A stretch of DNA of 64,000 nt from Betaproteobacteria bacterium. GTDB lineage: Bacteria > Pseudomonadota > Gammaproteobacteria > Burkholderiales > Rhodocyclaceae. The stretch covers positions 124,001 through 188,000 of the forward strand of contig JAPTVL010000268.1 of NCBI GenBank assembly GCA_028065725.1. The letters run 5' to 3'. A program made the translations under genes and the position numbers. Under the pieces are notes generated by a model. The model saw nothing but the letters and a program-made list of their open reading frames with translations, was not told where the DNA came from and made no database searches. Shown piece by piece: positions 41,223-50,964 of this stretch. The first letter of the stretch is position 1. Each line of letters starts with the position of its first letter.

Positions 41223-42790
41223 ACCCGTCCCCGCCCTTGCCGGCATCGCTGCTGTTCGAAAGCGGCGAGCGGCGCCTGGCGGCGCTCGACGCCCTGGCGC
41301 GTTCGCACTGGCTGGGCGGCATGACCAATTCGCAGGGCAGCCTCGAACCGCGGCTGGCGGCGCTGGCCGGCCTGCGCCGGGATCTCCTGGCCGGCATCGT
41401 CGCCGCACCGGAGACCTGGTCCTGGCCTGCGCCGGCTGTCGCGCAGGCCCTGAGCGAGGCCTTCGCCCGCCTCGACCTGGCGCGCTACTGCACGGGCCGG
41501 CAGGAACTGAGCGACACGGTGCTGATGAGCATCCTGTTCCACCTCGATTTCATTGTCGATTACCGCGATCGCGGCGCCGGCGAGGACGAAGCCCTGCGCA
41601 TGGCGATCGGGGCTTTCGAGCAGGACTGGCAGCAGCATTGCGGCGAGATCGACGAGCTGATCGAAGTCTTCGGCATGGTGCCGGACGACTGCAGGCACGA
41701 ACGCTGGGACCAGATGCGCGGCCTGCTGCAATCCGCCGGCTGGCAGGAAGTGCTCCGCATTCGTCGCCTGCTGGAGCGCCTGCCGGAACTGGCGAAGATC
41801 ATTCGCGGCCTTGGCCGGGCGCGGCAATCCGAGGCCGACGACGCGAGCACACAGGCCCCCGTCGAGGTCATGGAGCAGGCCGTCGCCCTGCGCGCGGAGG
41901 CGCGCACCGTGCGCGTGCCCGACATGCCGGGCGAGACGCGCGGCATCCACCGCTCGGACCGCATCGCGCGCATGCTGCCGGCCGAGGCCATGCTACTCGG
42001 CCATCCGCGCCTGCGCCTGGTGTGGCATGCGCGGCGCGCCGAACGCACGCTGCTGAGCTACGAGGACGACGACCGCATGACCGAGATCCGCCTGCACCAG
42101 GCGCCGGTACTGCAACCGCGTCCCGGCCTGCTGCCGGCCAAGCGGCCCGAACTGGGGCCGATCCTGGTCTGCGTCGACACCTCAGGCTCGATGCAGGGCG
42201 GCGCCGAGGCCGTGGCCAAGGCCGTGGTGCTGGAGGCCATGCGCAGCGCCCACGCCCAGCAGCGCGCCTGCCATGTCTTCGCCTTCGGCGGCCCGGAGGA
42301 ACTGGTCGAAATGGAACTGGGTGTGGACCATGCCGGGGTAAAGCGCGTCGCGGAATTCCTCGGCCAGGGCTTTCGCGGCGGCACCGATATCTGCGGCCCG
42401 CTGGAACGCGTGATCGCCAAGCTGGAAGAACAGCGCTGGCAGCTGGCCGACCTGCTGCTCGCCACCGACGGCGAATTCGGTGCGACGCCGGCCATGGCCG
42501 CGCGCCTCGCCGCGGTCAAGCGCGACCTGGGCCTGCGCGTGCAGGGCGTGCTGATCGCCGACCGCGAAACCGTAGGCCTGCTGGAAGTGGCCGACGCCAT
42601 CTACCCGGTGCGCAACTGGCGCCGCTATGGCGGTGCGAACGTCGATTCGCCGATCCATTCGCATCGCCTGACCGCGCTGTATTTTCCGGGCGCCTTGCGC
42701 AATGCGGCGACTCAGGCCGCCACGGTTTCCGGCGCAGCCGCTTCGGCCGCCTTGCGCGAAGGACGACATCCCGACCAGGAAAAGCCATGA
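41219..42790 (+). CDS. viaA: VWA-domain protein, ViaA-like partner of RavA
   Basis: A 523-residue protein. The N-terminal two thirds are helical, with a second half starting around PVLQPRPGLLPAKRPE. The C-terminal von Willebrand A domain has the MIDAS motif DTSGSM at residues 320-325 and further metal-site elements GTDI and ATDGEFG. Start ATG overlaps the ravA stop; its stop overlaps the next start. The three genes form a tightly coupled unit. ViaA binds its substrates and recruits the RavA ATPase. Confidence 0.87.
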   Translation: MNPSPPLPASLLFESGERRLAALDALARSHWLGGMTNSQGSLEPRLAALAGLRRDLLAGIVAAPETWSWPAPAVAQALSEAFARLDLARYCTGRQELSDTVLMSILFHLDFIVDYRDRGAGEDEALRMAIGAFEQDWQQHCGEIDELIEVFGMVPDDCRHERWDQMRGLLQSAGWQEVLRIRRLLERLPELAKIIRGLGRARQSEADDASTQAPVEVMEQAVALRAEARTVRVPDMPGETRGIHRSDRIARMLPAEAMLLGHPRLRLVWHARRAERTLLSYEDDDRMTEIRLHQAPVLQPRPGLLPAKRPELGPILVCVDTSGSMQGGAEAVAKAVVLEAMRSAHAQQRACHVFAFGGPEELVEMELGVDHAGVKRVAEFLGQGFRGGTDICGPLERVIAKLEEQRWQLADLLLATDGEFGATPAMAARLAAVKRDLGLRVQGVLIADRETVGLLEVADAIYPVRNWRRYGGANVDSPIHSHRLTALYFPGALRNAATQAATVSGAAASAALREGRHPDQEKP

Positions 42791-43626
42791 GCTTCGCCCG
42801 CGACTACCTGACGCGGCTCGAAGCCTTCGCCGCCCGCAGCCCGCTGCCGCGCGTGCGTGCGCTGCACCTGCCGCCGCCGCAATCCGGCGACCCCGACGCC
42901 AACCAGGGCGAGTTCTGTGCGCTGGAACTCGACGACGGCTCGCTCGGTCTTTCCTACGTGCGGCTCGACGACACGCTGGCACGCCTGCGCGATGGCGCCG
43001 ACGGCCTCGGCCTCGCCGGCGTCGATGCGCTGGCCGTGGCGCGCCGTTACGCTAGCGCCGACTCTTGCAGCAAGACCCTCGGCTTCGCCGCGGCCAATGC
43101 GCTGACCCGCTGCCTGTTCGACCGCGCCGGCTTCCGACCCGACGACAGTACCGATTCGATCGGCCAGATGCAGCCGCAGGCGGATGAGCAGATCGGCATG
43201 ATCGGACTGTTCCGGCCGCTGCTGGGCCGCATCCTGCAAAGCGGCGCGCAACTCACGGTGGTCGAGTTGAAGCCCGAACTGGCCGGCGAGACCGCAGGCT
43301 ACCGGGTCACGCTCGACGCCGCGGAACTCGCCGCCTGCAGCAAGGTGGTGTCGACCAGCACCCTGCTGCTCAACGATACGCTGGACCGCATGCTTGGCCA
43401 CTGCCGCCATGCGCGCTGGTTCGCCATGGTCGGTCCCAGTGCCGGCTGCCTGCCCGATGCGCTGTTCGCGCGCGGCGTAACGCTGCTCGGCGGCAGTTGG
43501 GTGCTCGACCGCGCCGGTTTCGTCGACGCCCTCAGACGCGGCGAGAAGCACAGCGCCTGCGCCGCCAAGTTCGCGCTGACGGCGGACAACTATCCGGGCT
43601 TCGCGGCACTGCTGGCGCGTACCTGA
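42787..43626 (+). CDS. DUF364 family protein (putative heavy-metal chelation domain)
   Basis: A 279-residue soluble protein. The C-terminal half shows IGLFRPLLGRI, TSTLLLNDTLDRML and AMVGPSAGCLPDALFARGVTLLGG (in pieces), the DUF364 pattern, a Rossmann-like fold proposed to bind metal. The N-terminal part resembles DUF4213. It is coupled to viaA by ATGA. Repeat copy 7 encodes YASADSCSK within it, just before TLGFAAANAL. A role in metal or cofactor handling together with RavA-ViaA is inference from position. Confidence 0.78.
   Translation: MSFARDYLTRLEAFAARSPLPRVRALHLPPPQSGDPDANQGEFCALELDDGSLGLSYVRLDDTLARLRDGADGLGLAGVDALAVARRYASADSCSKTLGFAAANALTRCLFDRAGFRPDDSTDSIGQMQPQADEQIGMIGLFRPLLGRILQSGAQLTVVELKPELAGETAGYRVTLDAAELAACSKVVSTSTLLLNDTLDRMLGHCRHARWFAMVGPSAGCLPDALFARGVTLLGGSWVLDRAGFVDALRRGEKHSACAAKFALTADNYPGFAALLART
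43043..43067 (+). repeat. Dispersed 25-bp repeat, copy 7
   Basis: Reads GCCGT-TA-CGCTAGCGCCGACTCTTG, one mismatch. It lies inside the DUF364 gene and is translated as RYASADSC. Confidence 0.85.
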
Positions 43627-43722
43627 AGCGTCCCGCCGCGGCGCGTGCGCCGTCCGTATCGATGCGCCGCGAATGGAACCGTTTAGGCCTAAACTGGTCT
43701 CCCCTTCCTTTGTCCGGCCCTC

Positions 43723-45342
43723 ATGAACGATATTCCGCGCCATACGCTGGCCCCGCCGCTCCATCTCGATCTCTGCGACCCGCTGCTGGCGAGCCGCTTC
43801 GACAACAGCTTCGTCCGCGAACTGCCGGCCGATCCGCTGCAGCACGACTTCCCGCGCCCGGTGCGCCATGCCTGCTACAGCCGGGTCAAGCCGACGCCGG
43901 TCGCCGCACCGGAGCTGCTGGCCTGGGCCGACGCGGTCGCCGCCGAACTGGGCATTGCGCGGCCCGCTTCACCGACCGGCGCGACGGTCGAAGTGCTGGC
44001 CGGCAACCGCGTATTGCCGGGCATGCAGCCCTATGCCGCGCGCTACGGCGGCCACCAGTTCGGCAACTGGGCCGGCCAGCTCGGCGACGGCCGCGCACTG
44101 ACGCTGGTCGAGGTGATCGGGGCCGACGGCCGGCGCCGCGAGCTGCAACTCAAGGGTGCCGGCCGCACCCCATATTCGCGCCACGCCGACGGCCGCGCCG
44201 TGCTGCGCTCCTCGCTGCGCGAATTCCTCTGCAGCGAAGCCATGCACTACCTCGGCGTGCCGACCACGCGCGCGCTCTCGCTGGTCGCCAGCGGAGAGCC
44301 GGTGGAACGCGACATGTTCTACGACGGCAACGCGCAGGACGAACCCGGCGCCATCGTCTGTCGCGTCGCGCCCTCCTTCGTGCGTTTCGGCAATTTCGAG
44401 ATCCTTGCCGCGCACGAGGAACTCGACGAGCTCAGGCGCCTCGCCGACTACGTGATCCGCCATCACCATCCCGAACTCGGCGCACCGTCGCCGGAAGTCT
44501 ATGCGCGCTGGTTCGAGGAAATCTGCCGCCGCACCGCGGTGATGGTCGCCGACTGGATGCGCGTCGGCTTCGTGCATGGCGTGATGAACACCGACAACAT
44601 GTCCATCCTCGGCCTGACCATCGACTACGGCCCCTACGGCTGGCTCGAAGGCTACGATCTGGGCTGGACGCCGAACACCACCGACGCCCAGGGCCGCCGC
44701 TACTGCTATGGCCGCCAGCCCGAGATCGCGCAGTGGAACCTGATTCGCCTGGCCGCCGCACTGTCGCCGCTGATCCCAACGCGCGCCGACCTCGAGGCCG
44801 GCATCGACACCTATGTCCGCGTCTATGGTGAATGCGCGCAACGCAACATGGGCGACAAGCTCGGCCTGCACGAATTCGCGGCCGGCAACGATGCGCTGGT
44901 GGAAGACCTGGTCGAGGCCCTGCATGGCGCCGAAACTGACATGACATTGTTTTTCCGCCGGCTCGCCGACCTGCCGCTCGACGCCACCGACGATGCCGCG
45001 CTGATCGCCCCGCTGCGCCCCGCCTTCTACGACGACGGCGCCGGCGATCATCTGCTGCCCTGGCTGCGCCGCTACGCCGAGCGCCTGCGCCACGATCCGC
45101 AGGACATTGCGGCGCGTCGCACCCGGATGAACCGGACCAATCCGAAATACGTGCCGCGCAACTACCTCGCCCAGCTGGCCATCGATGCGCTGGCGGCCGG
45201 CGATGCCTCGGTGCTGGAACGCCTGCTCAAGGTGCTCCAGCGGCCCTACGACGAGCAGCCGGAGCACGCAGACCTGGCCGCGCGCCGTCCCGAATGGGCG
45301 CGCCACAAGGCTGGCTGCTCGGCGCTGTCCTGCAGCTCCTGA
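43723..45342 (+). CDS. selO: Protein adenylyltransferase SelO
   Basis: A 539-residue pseudokinase that transfers AMP to protein hydroxyls. Family signatures are AARYGGHQFGNWAGQLGDGRA, LKGAGRTPYSRHADGRAVLRSS, GVMNTDNMSILGLTIDYGPYG and LARYGxQPE-like YCYGRQPEIAQWNL (given in pieces). The C terminus is GCSALSCSS; the redox-active Cys close to the end, characteristic of SelO, is kept. SelO adjusts redox-related proteins under oxidative stress. It has its own terminator downstream; 96 bases separate it from the DUF364 gene. Confidence 0.95.
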   Translation: MNDIPRHTLAPPLHLDLCDPLLASRFDNSFVRELPADPLQHDFPRPVRHACYSRVKPTPVAAPELLAWADAVAAELGIARPASPTGATVEVLAGNRVLPGMQPYAARYGGHQFGNWAGQLGDGRALTLVEVIGADGRRRELQLKGAGRTPYSRHADGRAVLRSSLREFLCSEAMHYLGVPTTRALSLVASGEPVERDMFYDGNAQDEPGAIVCRVAPSFVRFGNFEILAAHEELDELRRLADYVIRHHHPELGAPSPEVYARWFEEICRRTAVMVADWMRVGFVHGVMNTDNMSILGLTIDYGPYGWLEGYDLGWTPNTTDAQGRRYCYGRQPEIAQWNLIRLAAALSPLIPTRADLEAGIDTYVRVYGECAQRNMGDKLGLHEFAAGNDALVEDLVEALHGAETDMTLFFRRLADLPLDATDDAALIAPLRPAFYDDGAGDHLLPWLRRYAERLRHDPQDIAARRTRMNRTNPKYVPRNYLAQLAIDALAAGDASVLERLLKVLQRPYDEQPEHADLAARRPEWARHKAGCSALSCSS

Positions 45343-45374
45343 CCAAGGGATTTCAAGATCGCAGAATGGCAAAA

Positions 45375-45408
45375 AGCCCGTTTCGGTATGCGCCGGAACG
45401 GGCTTCTT
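45375..45408 (+). terminator. Rho-independent terminator behind selO
   Basis: AGCCCGTTTCGG (45375-45386) pairs with CCGGAACGGGCT (45393-45404) with one G-U pair, loop TATGCG, followed by a weak T-tract TCTT. The stem is also preceded by an A-run, so it may work in both directions. Confidence 0.75.
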
Positions 45409-45602
45409 GCTGCCGCTTTAGCTGAATTTGTCGCGCCCGCAAGCTGAAACTCAAATCGGCGCTGCCCCTTGGGGCTGGAGCCTGGAAGACTCCTGGGTTT
45501 TGGTCAAACGTGACTTCGTGGACGTTTTTTCAGCGCTAGGTTCCTCCTGAGTTTGCCCTCAAGTCGAACGCAATTTCACTGTATGCCTGGTCACCGCCAA
45601 AG
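45409..45602. other. Intergenic region between selO and arginase
   Basis: About 190 bases of lower G+C without a supported gene. A short GCCCC-TT-GGGGC inverted repeat lies near 45465. A run of six T occurs at about 45525. I see no clear promoter, since the two flanking genes converge here. Confidence 0.4.
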
Positions 45603-46484
45603 TCAAATTTCTATCACCGACTGGCACAGGTCATGGATCGCGCGGGCCGTGACGAAGTGCTCGTCGCGATAGGGGTTGTATTCGACGATCTCCAGCGCCC
45701 GCAGGCGTTCGTCGCCCTGTGCCAGCGCCAGGGCATCGGTCAGGTCGGCGCGCGACAGGCCTCCGGCCACCGGCGTGCCGACCCCCGGCCCCTCGGCCGG
45801 ATCGAGCGCATCGAGGTCGATGCTGATGCCATAAGCCGCGGTATGCCGCGTCACCCGGCGCAGGGCATCGGCGAACACCGCGGGCAAACCGCGCTGCCGC
45901 ACCTCGTCCATGAAGAAAATGCTCACGCCGAGCTGGTCCAGCAGCGCGGCCTCCGCCGATTCGAAACTGCGCACGCCGATCAGGCAGACATCCTCCGCCA
46001 GCAGCTTCGGCGCAGCGCCGGCGATCCCGGTCAGGCGCGGATCGCCGTGGCCGAGCAGGCAGGCCAGCGGCATGCCATGGACATTGCGGCTGGGGCTGCT
46101 GGCCGGCGTGTGGCTGTCCATGTGGGCATCGATCCAGATCAGCCCCAGGCGCCGATCATGATCGAGCGCCGCCTTCAGCCCCGACCAGGTGCCGATCGCG
46201 CAGGAATGGTCGCCGCCGATCACCAGCGGAAAATCGCCTTGCACCAGATGCCCGGCGACGCGCTGCGCCAGCTGGCTGGCGATGCCCTGCACGGCATCGA
46301 CCGGATCGGCCGGCCAGGGCGGCGCGAGACGTACCGGCTGGTCCCAGCTCAGGCCGTCGTCGACGCTTTCGAGGTCGTCGAGGAAGCGCAGCGTGCGCAG
46401 CACCTCGGCGCCGTCCTGACAGGCCGGATCGCCGGCCCCGTAGCCTGCGGCGACACCGACGACGCGAATTCTGCGAGCGACCAA
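45603..46484 (-). CDS. rocF: Arginase (ureohydrolase family)
   Basis: A 293-residue binuclear manganese enzyme. Metal ligands are visible in GGDHSCAIGTWSG (His93), DAHMDSH (Asp119, His121, Asp123) and SIDLDALDP. The substrate loop SPSRNVHGMPLACLLGHG is typical of arginase. Start is TTG 46484 (read as MVARRIRVVGV) because AGGAG lies five bases before it and family sequence starts there; longer in-frame extensions are shadows. It converts arginine to ornithine and urea; agmatinase is less likely from the loop. Confidence 0.9.
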   Translation of the reverse strand: MVARRIRVVGVAAGYGAGDPACQDGAEVLRTLRFLDDLESVDDGLSWDQPVRLAPPWPADPVDAVQGIASQLAQRVAGHLVQGDFPLVIGGDHSCAIGTWSGLKAALDHDRRLGLIWIDAHMDSHTPASSPSRNVHGMPLACLLGHGDPRLTGIAGAAPKLLAEDVCLIGVRSFESAEAALLDQLGVSIFFMDEVRQRGLPAVFADALRRVTRHTAAYGISIDLDALDPAEGPGVGTPVAGGLSRADLTDALALAQGDERLRALEIVEYNPYRDEHFVTARAIHDLCQSVIEI

Positions 46485-46571
46485 TTGTTTCTCCTGAGCC
46501 TGACCCGGCGACGCGCATCTGTTGCCGCGACCGATCTGTAGTCTAATGTGGCGCCGTTTTCCCCGCACACC

Positions 46572-47123
46572 ATGGCCCTCAAGTCGACCATTTTCAAGCT
46601 GGAACTCCAGATCGCCGATCTGGACCGCAACTATTTCCAGAACCATGCGCTGACCGTGGCCCGCCACCCGTCGGAAACCGACGAACGCATGATGGCCCGT
46701 GTGCTGGCCTTCGCGCTCTATGCCGACGAAGCGCTGAGCTTCGGCAAGGGCCTGTCGTCCGAAGACGAACCCGATCTTTGGCGAAAAGACCTGACCGGGG
46801 CCATCGAGCTCTGGATCGAGGTCGGCCTGCCCGACGAAAAGCGCGTCCGCCGCGCCTGCGGTCGCGCCAATCAGGTCGTGGTGCTGGCCTATGGCGGCCG
46901 CGTCGCCGACATGTGGTGGCAGCAGAACCAGGCCGCGCTGCAGCGGCAGGAAAAGCTGACCGTGCTCAACATCGCGGCCGAGGATTCGAAGGCGCTGGGT
47001 GCGCTGGCGGAACGCGGACTGCAACTGCAATGCACGCTGCAGGAGGGCGAATTCTGGCTGATCGCCGACGGCCAGAGCCTGCACATCGTGCCCGAAACCC
47101 GGATGGCACCGCGCGCCGACTAG
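46572..47123 (+). CDS. yaeQ: YaeQ family protein
   Basis: A 183-residue protein that starts MALKSTIFKLELQIADLDRNYF and continues LTVARHPSETDERMMARVLAFAL (in pieces). These are hallmarks of YaeQ, which has a PD-(D/E)XK nuclease-like fold. It is full length. The biological role is unsettled. It is divergent from arginase and its end overlaps the convergent deoxyribosyltransferase gene by four bases. Confidence 0.93.
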   Translation: MALKSTIFKLELQIADLDRNYFQNHALTVARHPSETDERMMARVLAFALYADEALSFGKGLSSEDEPDLWRKDLTGAIELWIEVGLPDEKRVRRACGRANQVVVLAYGGRVADMWWQQNQAALQRQEKLTVLNIAAEDSKALGALAERGLQLQCTLQEGEFWLIADGQSLHIVPETRMAPRAD

Positions 47124-47608
47124 ACCGGCCGCGATCTTTCCGCGCCCACTGCGCGCAGCGCCGCGGCGATCCCGCCCTGCACCAGCGGCAACGGCACGGC
47201 CAGCATCAGGTTGAATGGCAAGCCGAAATCCTCGACCACATGGCCAGCGGCATCGCGCCAGCGTCCGTCGGCACCGGGACCGCTGGCGCGCAGGCGCTCG
47301 CGCAAGGGCCGCAGGTCGTCGGCATAGCCGATCACCGGCTTGCCCAGCGCCAGCGCATAACCGATTTCGACGCAGGTTCCGGAATCCGGCTCGGCGCCGC
47401 GAAACGGGTTGAGGTTGGCCAGCATCGCATCCGCCGCGGCGATCTGCCGCAGATTGCTGCGGTAGATCGCTGCGGCCGTCGCCGGTCCGTCGCCCTCGAG
47501 CGGAATCAGCGCCTGGTGCCCGGCGGCAAGGCACAGTTCGCGCACCTGTCCGGCCCAGGCCGCCGCATCGGGACGGAACACGTCCGGCCCGGCAAGATAG
47601 AGCTTCAT
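47120..47608 (-). CDS. Nucleoside 2-deoxyribosyltransferase-like protein
   Basis: A 162-residue protein of the NDT/DUF4406 fold. MKLYLAGPDVF at the N terminus and DSGTCVEIGYALALGKPVIGY with the catalytic-type Asp/Glu region are diagnostic. NLRQIAAADAMLANLNPFRG completes the site. The family exchanges bases of deoxyribonucleosides or hydrolyses nucleotides. No nucleoside salvage genes are adjacent. Confidence 0.85.
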   Translation of the reverse strand: MKLYLAGPDVFRPDAAAWAGQVRELCLAAGHQALIPLEGDGPATAAAIYRSNLRQIAAADAMLANLNPFRGAEPDSGTCVEIGYALALGKPVIGYADDLRPLRERLRASGPGADGRWRDAAGHVVEDFGLPFNLMLAVPLPLVQGGIAAALRAVGAERSRPV

Positions 47609-47644
47609 GTGGTTTGCAGTGCGCAGAAAAAGGCAGCCTGTGCT

Positions 47645-48097
47645 TCAGGCCTCCTCCTGGCCGAGCATGATCAGTTCGTAGATGACCTTGGGCGTGCCCG
47701 GCAGCTGCGCGAGATGAATCGCAGTGAGGCCATCGAGCCGGGCGATCTCGATGTCGGCGCCGACCGCCAGCAGCAGCTCGACCGGTGCCGCATGGCCGCT
47801 CAGTACCGCCGTGATCAGCGGTGTATTGCCGTCCTCGTCCTGCGCGTCGACATCGCAGCCGGCGCTGACCAGCGTCGCCGCGATGCTCTCGTGACCGCCG
47901 GCCGCCGCCGCATGCAGCGGGCGCTCCTGCTTCGGACCGAGCACTTCGACATTGGTGCCGGCTTCGCACATCACCTTTACCGCGGCGAGGCAGCCGAGCT
48001 TGGCGGCGACGTAGAGCGGCGGGCCGTCGCGTGCCAGCAAAGCCTCAGTGAGGCTGATGTTCACCCAGTCGGCGGGTGTCAGTTCAGGTGTCGGCAT
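47645..48097 (-). CDS. Ankyrin-repeat protein
   Basis: A 150-residue cytoplasmic protein made almost entirely of ankyrin repeats, about four: GPPLYVAAKLGCLAAVKVMCE, RPLHAAAAGGHESIAATLVSAG, NTPLITAVLSGHAAPVELLLAVG and a last TAIHLAQLPGTPKVIYELI (pieces). No signal peptide. Such small proteins are protein-binding modules. It lies three bases after the dienelactone hydrolase stop, so they are probably co-transcribed. Confidence 0.85.
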   Translation of the reverse strand: MPTPELTPADWVNISLTEALLARDGPPLYVAAKLGCLAAVKVMCEAGTNVEVLGPKQERPLHAAAAGGHESIAATLVSAGCDVDAQDEDGNTPLITAVLSGHAAPVELLLAVGADIEIARLDGLTAIHLAQLPGTPKVIYELIMLGQEEA

Positions 48098-48100
48098 GGA

Positions 48101-48766
48101 TCAGGCCAGGGCTCCGGCGAGAAAGGCCAGCGTGCGGGTCCAGGCCTGGTTGGCGCAGGCCGCGTCGTAGACCTCGCCGCGGCGCTCGTTGAAGAAGGCA
48201 TGGTCGGCTTGGTAGCGATACAGATCCGGCATCGCGCCCCTGGCACGCATGGCCGCCTCCAGCGCATCGACGGCGGCCGGGGTGCACCAGTCGTCCCTGC
48301 TGGCGAAATGCCCCTGGAACGGAATGCGGATATCGGCGGGATCGGCGAATTCCTTGGGCGGAATTCCATAGAAGCATACGGCGGCGGAAACATTCGGCAC
48401 ATGCACGGCAGCAGCGATGGTCAGCGCACCGCCCATGCAAAAGCCCATCACGGCGACTTTGCCGCCGAGGCCACGCAGATGATCGACCGCGCCGCGGATA
48501 TCCTGGTGCGTGGCCCCGGGGAAATCCAGGCCATTCATCAGGTGGCTGGCTTCATCGGGCTGCTGCGTCACGCGGCCCTGGAACAGGTCGGGCGCCAGGG
48601 CGTTGTAGCCGGCGCGGGCGAAGCGGTCGGCGACGCCGCAGATCTGGTCGTTGAGTCCCCACCATTCCTGGATCACCACCACCCCGGGGCGGCCCTGGCC
48701 GGCGCCGGCCAGATAGCCCTTGCAGCTACTGCCGTCCGGTCGCTTGAAATCGATCATTGTTCCCAT
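48101..48766 (-). CDS. Dienelactone hydrolase family protein
   Basis: A 221-residue alpha/beta hydrolase. The nucleophile is Cys110 in VMGFCMGGALT, as in true dienelactone hydrolases. The acid is likely in HFASRDDWCTP and the His in YQADHAFFNERR. GVVVIQEWWGLNDQI is the family N-terminal pattern. ATG 48766 follows GAGGAGA. It may open dienelactone from chlorocatechol breakdown, but most genomic members have unknown substrates. Confidence 0.9.
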   Translation of the reverse strand: MGTMIDFKRPDGSSCKGYLAGAGQGRPGVVVIQEWWGLNDQICGVADRFARAGYNALAPDLFQGRVTQQPDEASHLMNGLDFPGATHQDIRGAVDHLRGLGGKVAVMGFCMGGALTIAAAVHVPNVSAAVCFYGIPPKEFADPADIRIPFQGHFASRDDWCTPAAVDALEAAMRARGAMPDLYRYQADHAFFNERRGEVYDAACANQAWTRTLAFLAGALA

Positions 48767-48858
48767 GCAGGTCTCCTCGCGCAAAGCGTAGACGCGAATG
48801 TACCGGAAAACCGCGCGCGCCGAATCATGCCGAACAGCTTGCCGCCAACCGCCTCTCG

Positions 48859-48864
48859 TATAAT
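48859..48864 (+). promoter_or_regulatory. -10 box for the dap operon
   Basis: A perfect TATAAT lies 32 bases before the dapC start codon. No good -35 element is present at 16-18 bases, so the promoter may depend on an activator or an extended -10. Confidence 0.45.
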
Positions 48865-48896
48865 GTGCATCTTTAGCGCCCGCCCCTTGCCCCGCC

Positions 48897-50102
48897 GTGA
48901 ATCCCGATCTCGCCCGCCTGCAGCCCTATCCCTTCGAAAAGCTGCGCCACCTGTTTGCCGGCGTGCCGCCGGCGCCGACTCTTGGCGAGATCAAGCTGTC
49001 GATCGGCGAGCCGCAACATCCGACGCCGCCGTTCATCCAGCGCGCGCTGGCGGACAACCTCGCCGGACTGGCCAACTATCCGACCACCCAGGGTTCCGAC
49101 GCGCTGCGCCAATCCATCGCAGCGTGGATCGCGCGCCGCTATGGCGTGCCGACCCCGGATTTCATGACCCAGGTGGTGCCGGTCAACGGGTCGCGCGAGG
49201 CGCTGTTCGCCTTCGCCCAGACCGTCATCGACCGCAAGGACGGTACGGCCAAGGTGGTCTGTCCCAACCCCTTCTACCAGATCTACGAAGGTGCCGCGCT
49301 GCTCGCCGGGGCGACGCCGGTCTATCTCAACACCCTGCCGCACAACGACTTTGCCATGGACTGGGACGCCCTGCCGGAAACCGTCTGGCGCGACGTGCAG
49401 CTGGTGTATGTCTGTTCGCCGGCCAATCCGACCGGCAAGGTGATGGATCTTGCCGCCTGGAAAACCCTGTTCGAACTGTCCGACCGTTACCGCTTCGTCA
49501 TCGCCTCCGACGAATGCTATTCGGAAATCTATTTCGACGAAGCCGCGCCGCCGCTGGGCGGCCTCACTGCCGCCGCGCAACTGGGGCGCTACGATTACCG
49601 CAACCTGGTGGCCTTCTCCAGCCTGTCGAAGCGCTCCAACGTGCCGGGCTTGCGCTCCGGTTTCGTCGCCGGCGACGCCACGATCCTCAAACAATTCCTG
49701 CTCTACCGCACCTACCACGGCGGCGCCATGAATCCGGCGGTGCAGGCCGCCAGCATCGCGGCCTGGAACGACGAAGCCCACGTGCGCGACAATCGCCGTA
49801 TGTATGCCGATAAATTCCACGAGGTCACGCCGCTGATCGCCCACCACCTCGATTGCCGCATCCCCGATGCCGGCTTCTACCTCTGGGCCTCGGTTGCCAA
49901 ATTCGCGCCGATCACCGACACCGAGTTCGCCCGCGAACTGCTGCGCCGGAAAAACGTCGTGGTGCTGCCGGGCAGCTACCTGGCACGCGAAGCCGACGGC
50001 CTCAATCCGGGCGCCAACTTCATCCGCATCGCGCTGGTCGCCAGCCACGAGCAATGCCTCGAAGCCGCACAGCGCATCGACGAATTTTGTCTATCTCTCT
50101 GA
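48897..50102 (+). CDS. dapC: Succinyldiaminopimelate aminotransferase DapC
   Basis: A 401-residue class I PLP aminotransferase of lysine and cell-wall DAP synthesis. The start is GTG ([16 protein letters not shown]). [27 protein letters not shown] and the PLP-Lys segment [17 protein letters not shown] fit the beta-proteobacterial DapC. It heads the set dapC-dapD-pilU-dapE. Repeat copy 8 encodes [10 protein letters not shown] near residue 25. Confidence 0.93.
   Translation: MNPDLARLQPYPFEKLRHLFAGVPPAPTLGEIKLSIGEPQHPTPPFIQRALADNLAGLANYPTTQGSDALRQSIAAWIARRYGVPTPDFMTQVVPVNGSREALFAFAQTVIDRKDGTAKVVCPNPFYQIYEGAALLAGATPVYLNTLPHNDFAMDWDALPETVWRDVQLVYVCSPANPTGKVMDLAAWKTLFELSDRYRFVIASDECYSEIYFDEAAPPLGGLTAAAQLGRYDYRNLVAFSSLSKRSNVPGLRSGFVAGDATILKQFLLYRTYHGGAMNPAVQAASIAAWNDEAHVRDNRRMYADKFHEVTPLIAHHLDCRIPDAGFYLWASVAKFAPITDTEFARELLRRKNVVVLPGSYLAREADGLNPGANFIRIALVASHEQCLEAAQRIDEFCLSL
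48960..48984 (+). repeat. Dispersed 25-bp repeat, copy 8
   Basis: Reads GGCGT-GC-CGCCGGCGCCGACTCTTG, two mismatches. It lies near the 5' end of dapC and is translated as GVPPAPTLG, a weakly conserved loop of this family. Confidence 0.75.
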
Positions 50103-50113
50103 AAGAAACCGCC

Positions 50114-50932
<819 letters not shown>

Positions 50933-50964
50933 GCCAACCAGGCAACGGGCAAAGGAGAAACTTC

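Noticed and set aside
46484..47969. Upstream extension of the arginase frame to 788 codons
   Set aside because: Arginase sequence begins at TTG 46484 with a good ribosome site. The extension is antisense to yaeQ and out of frame with the deoxyribosyltransferase gene.
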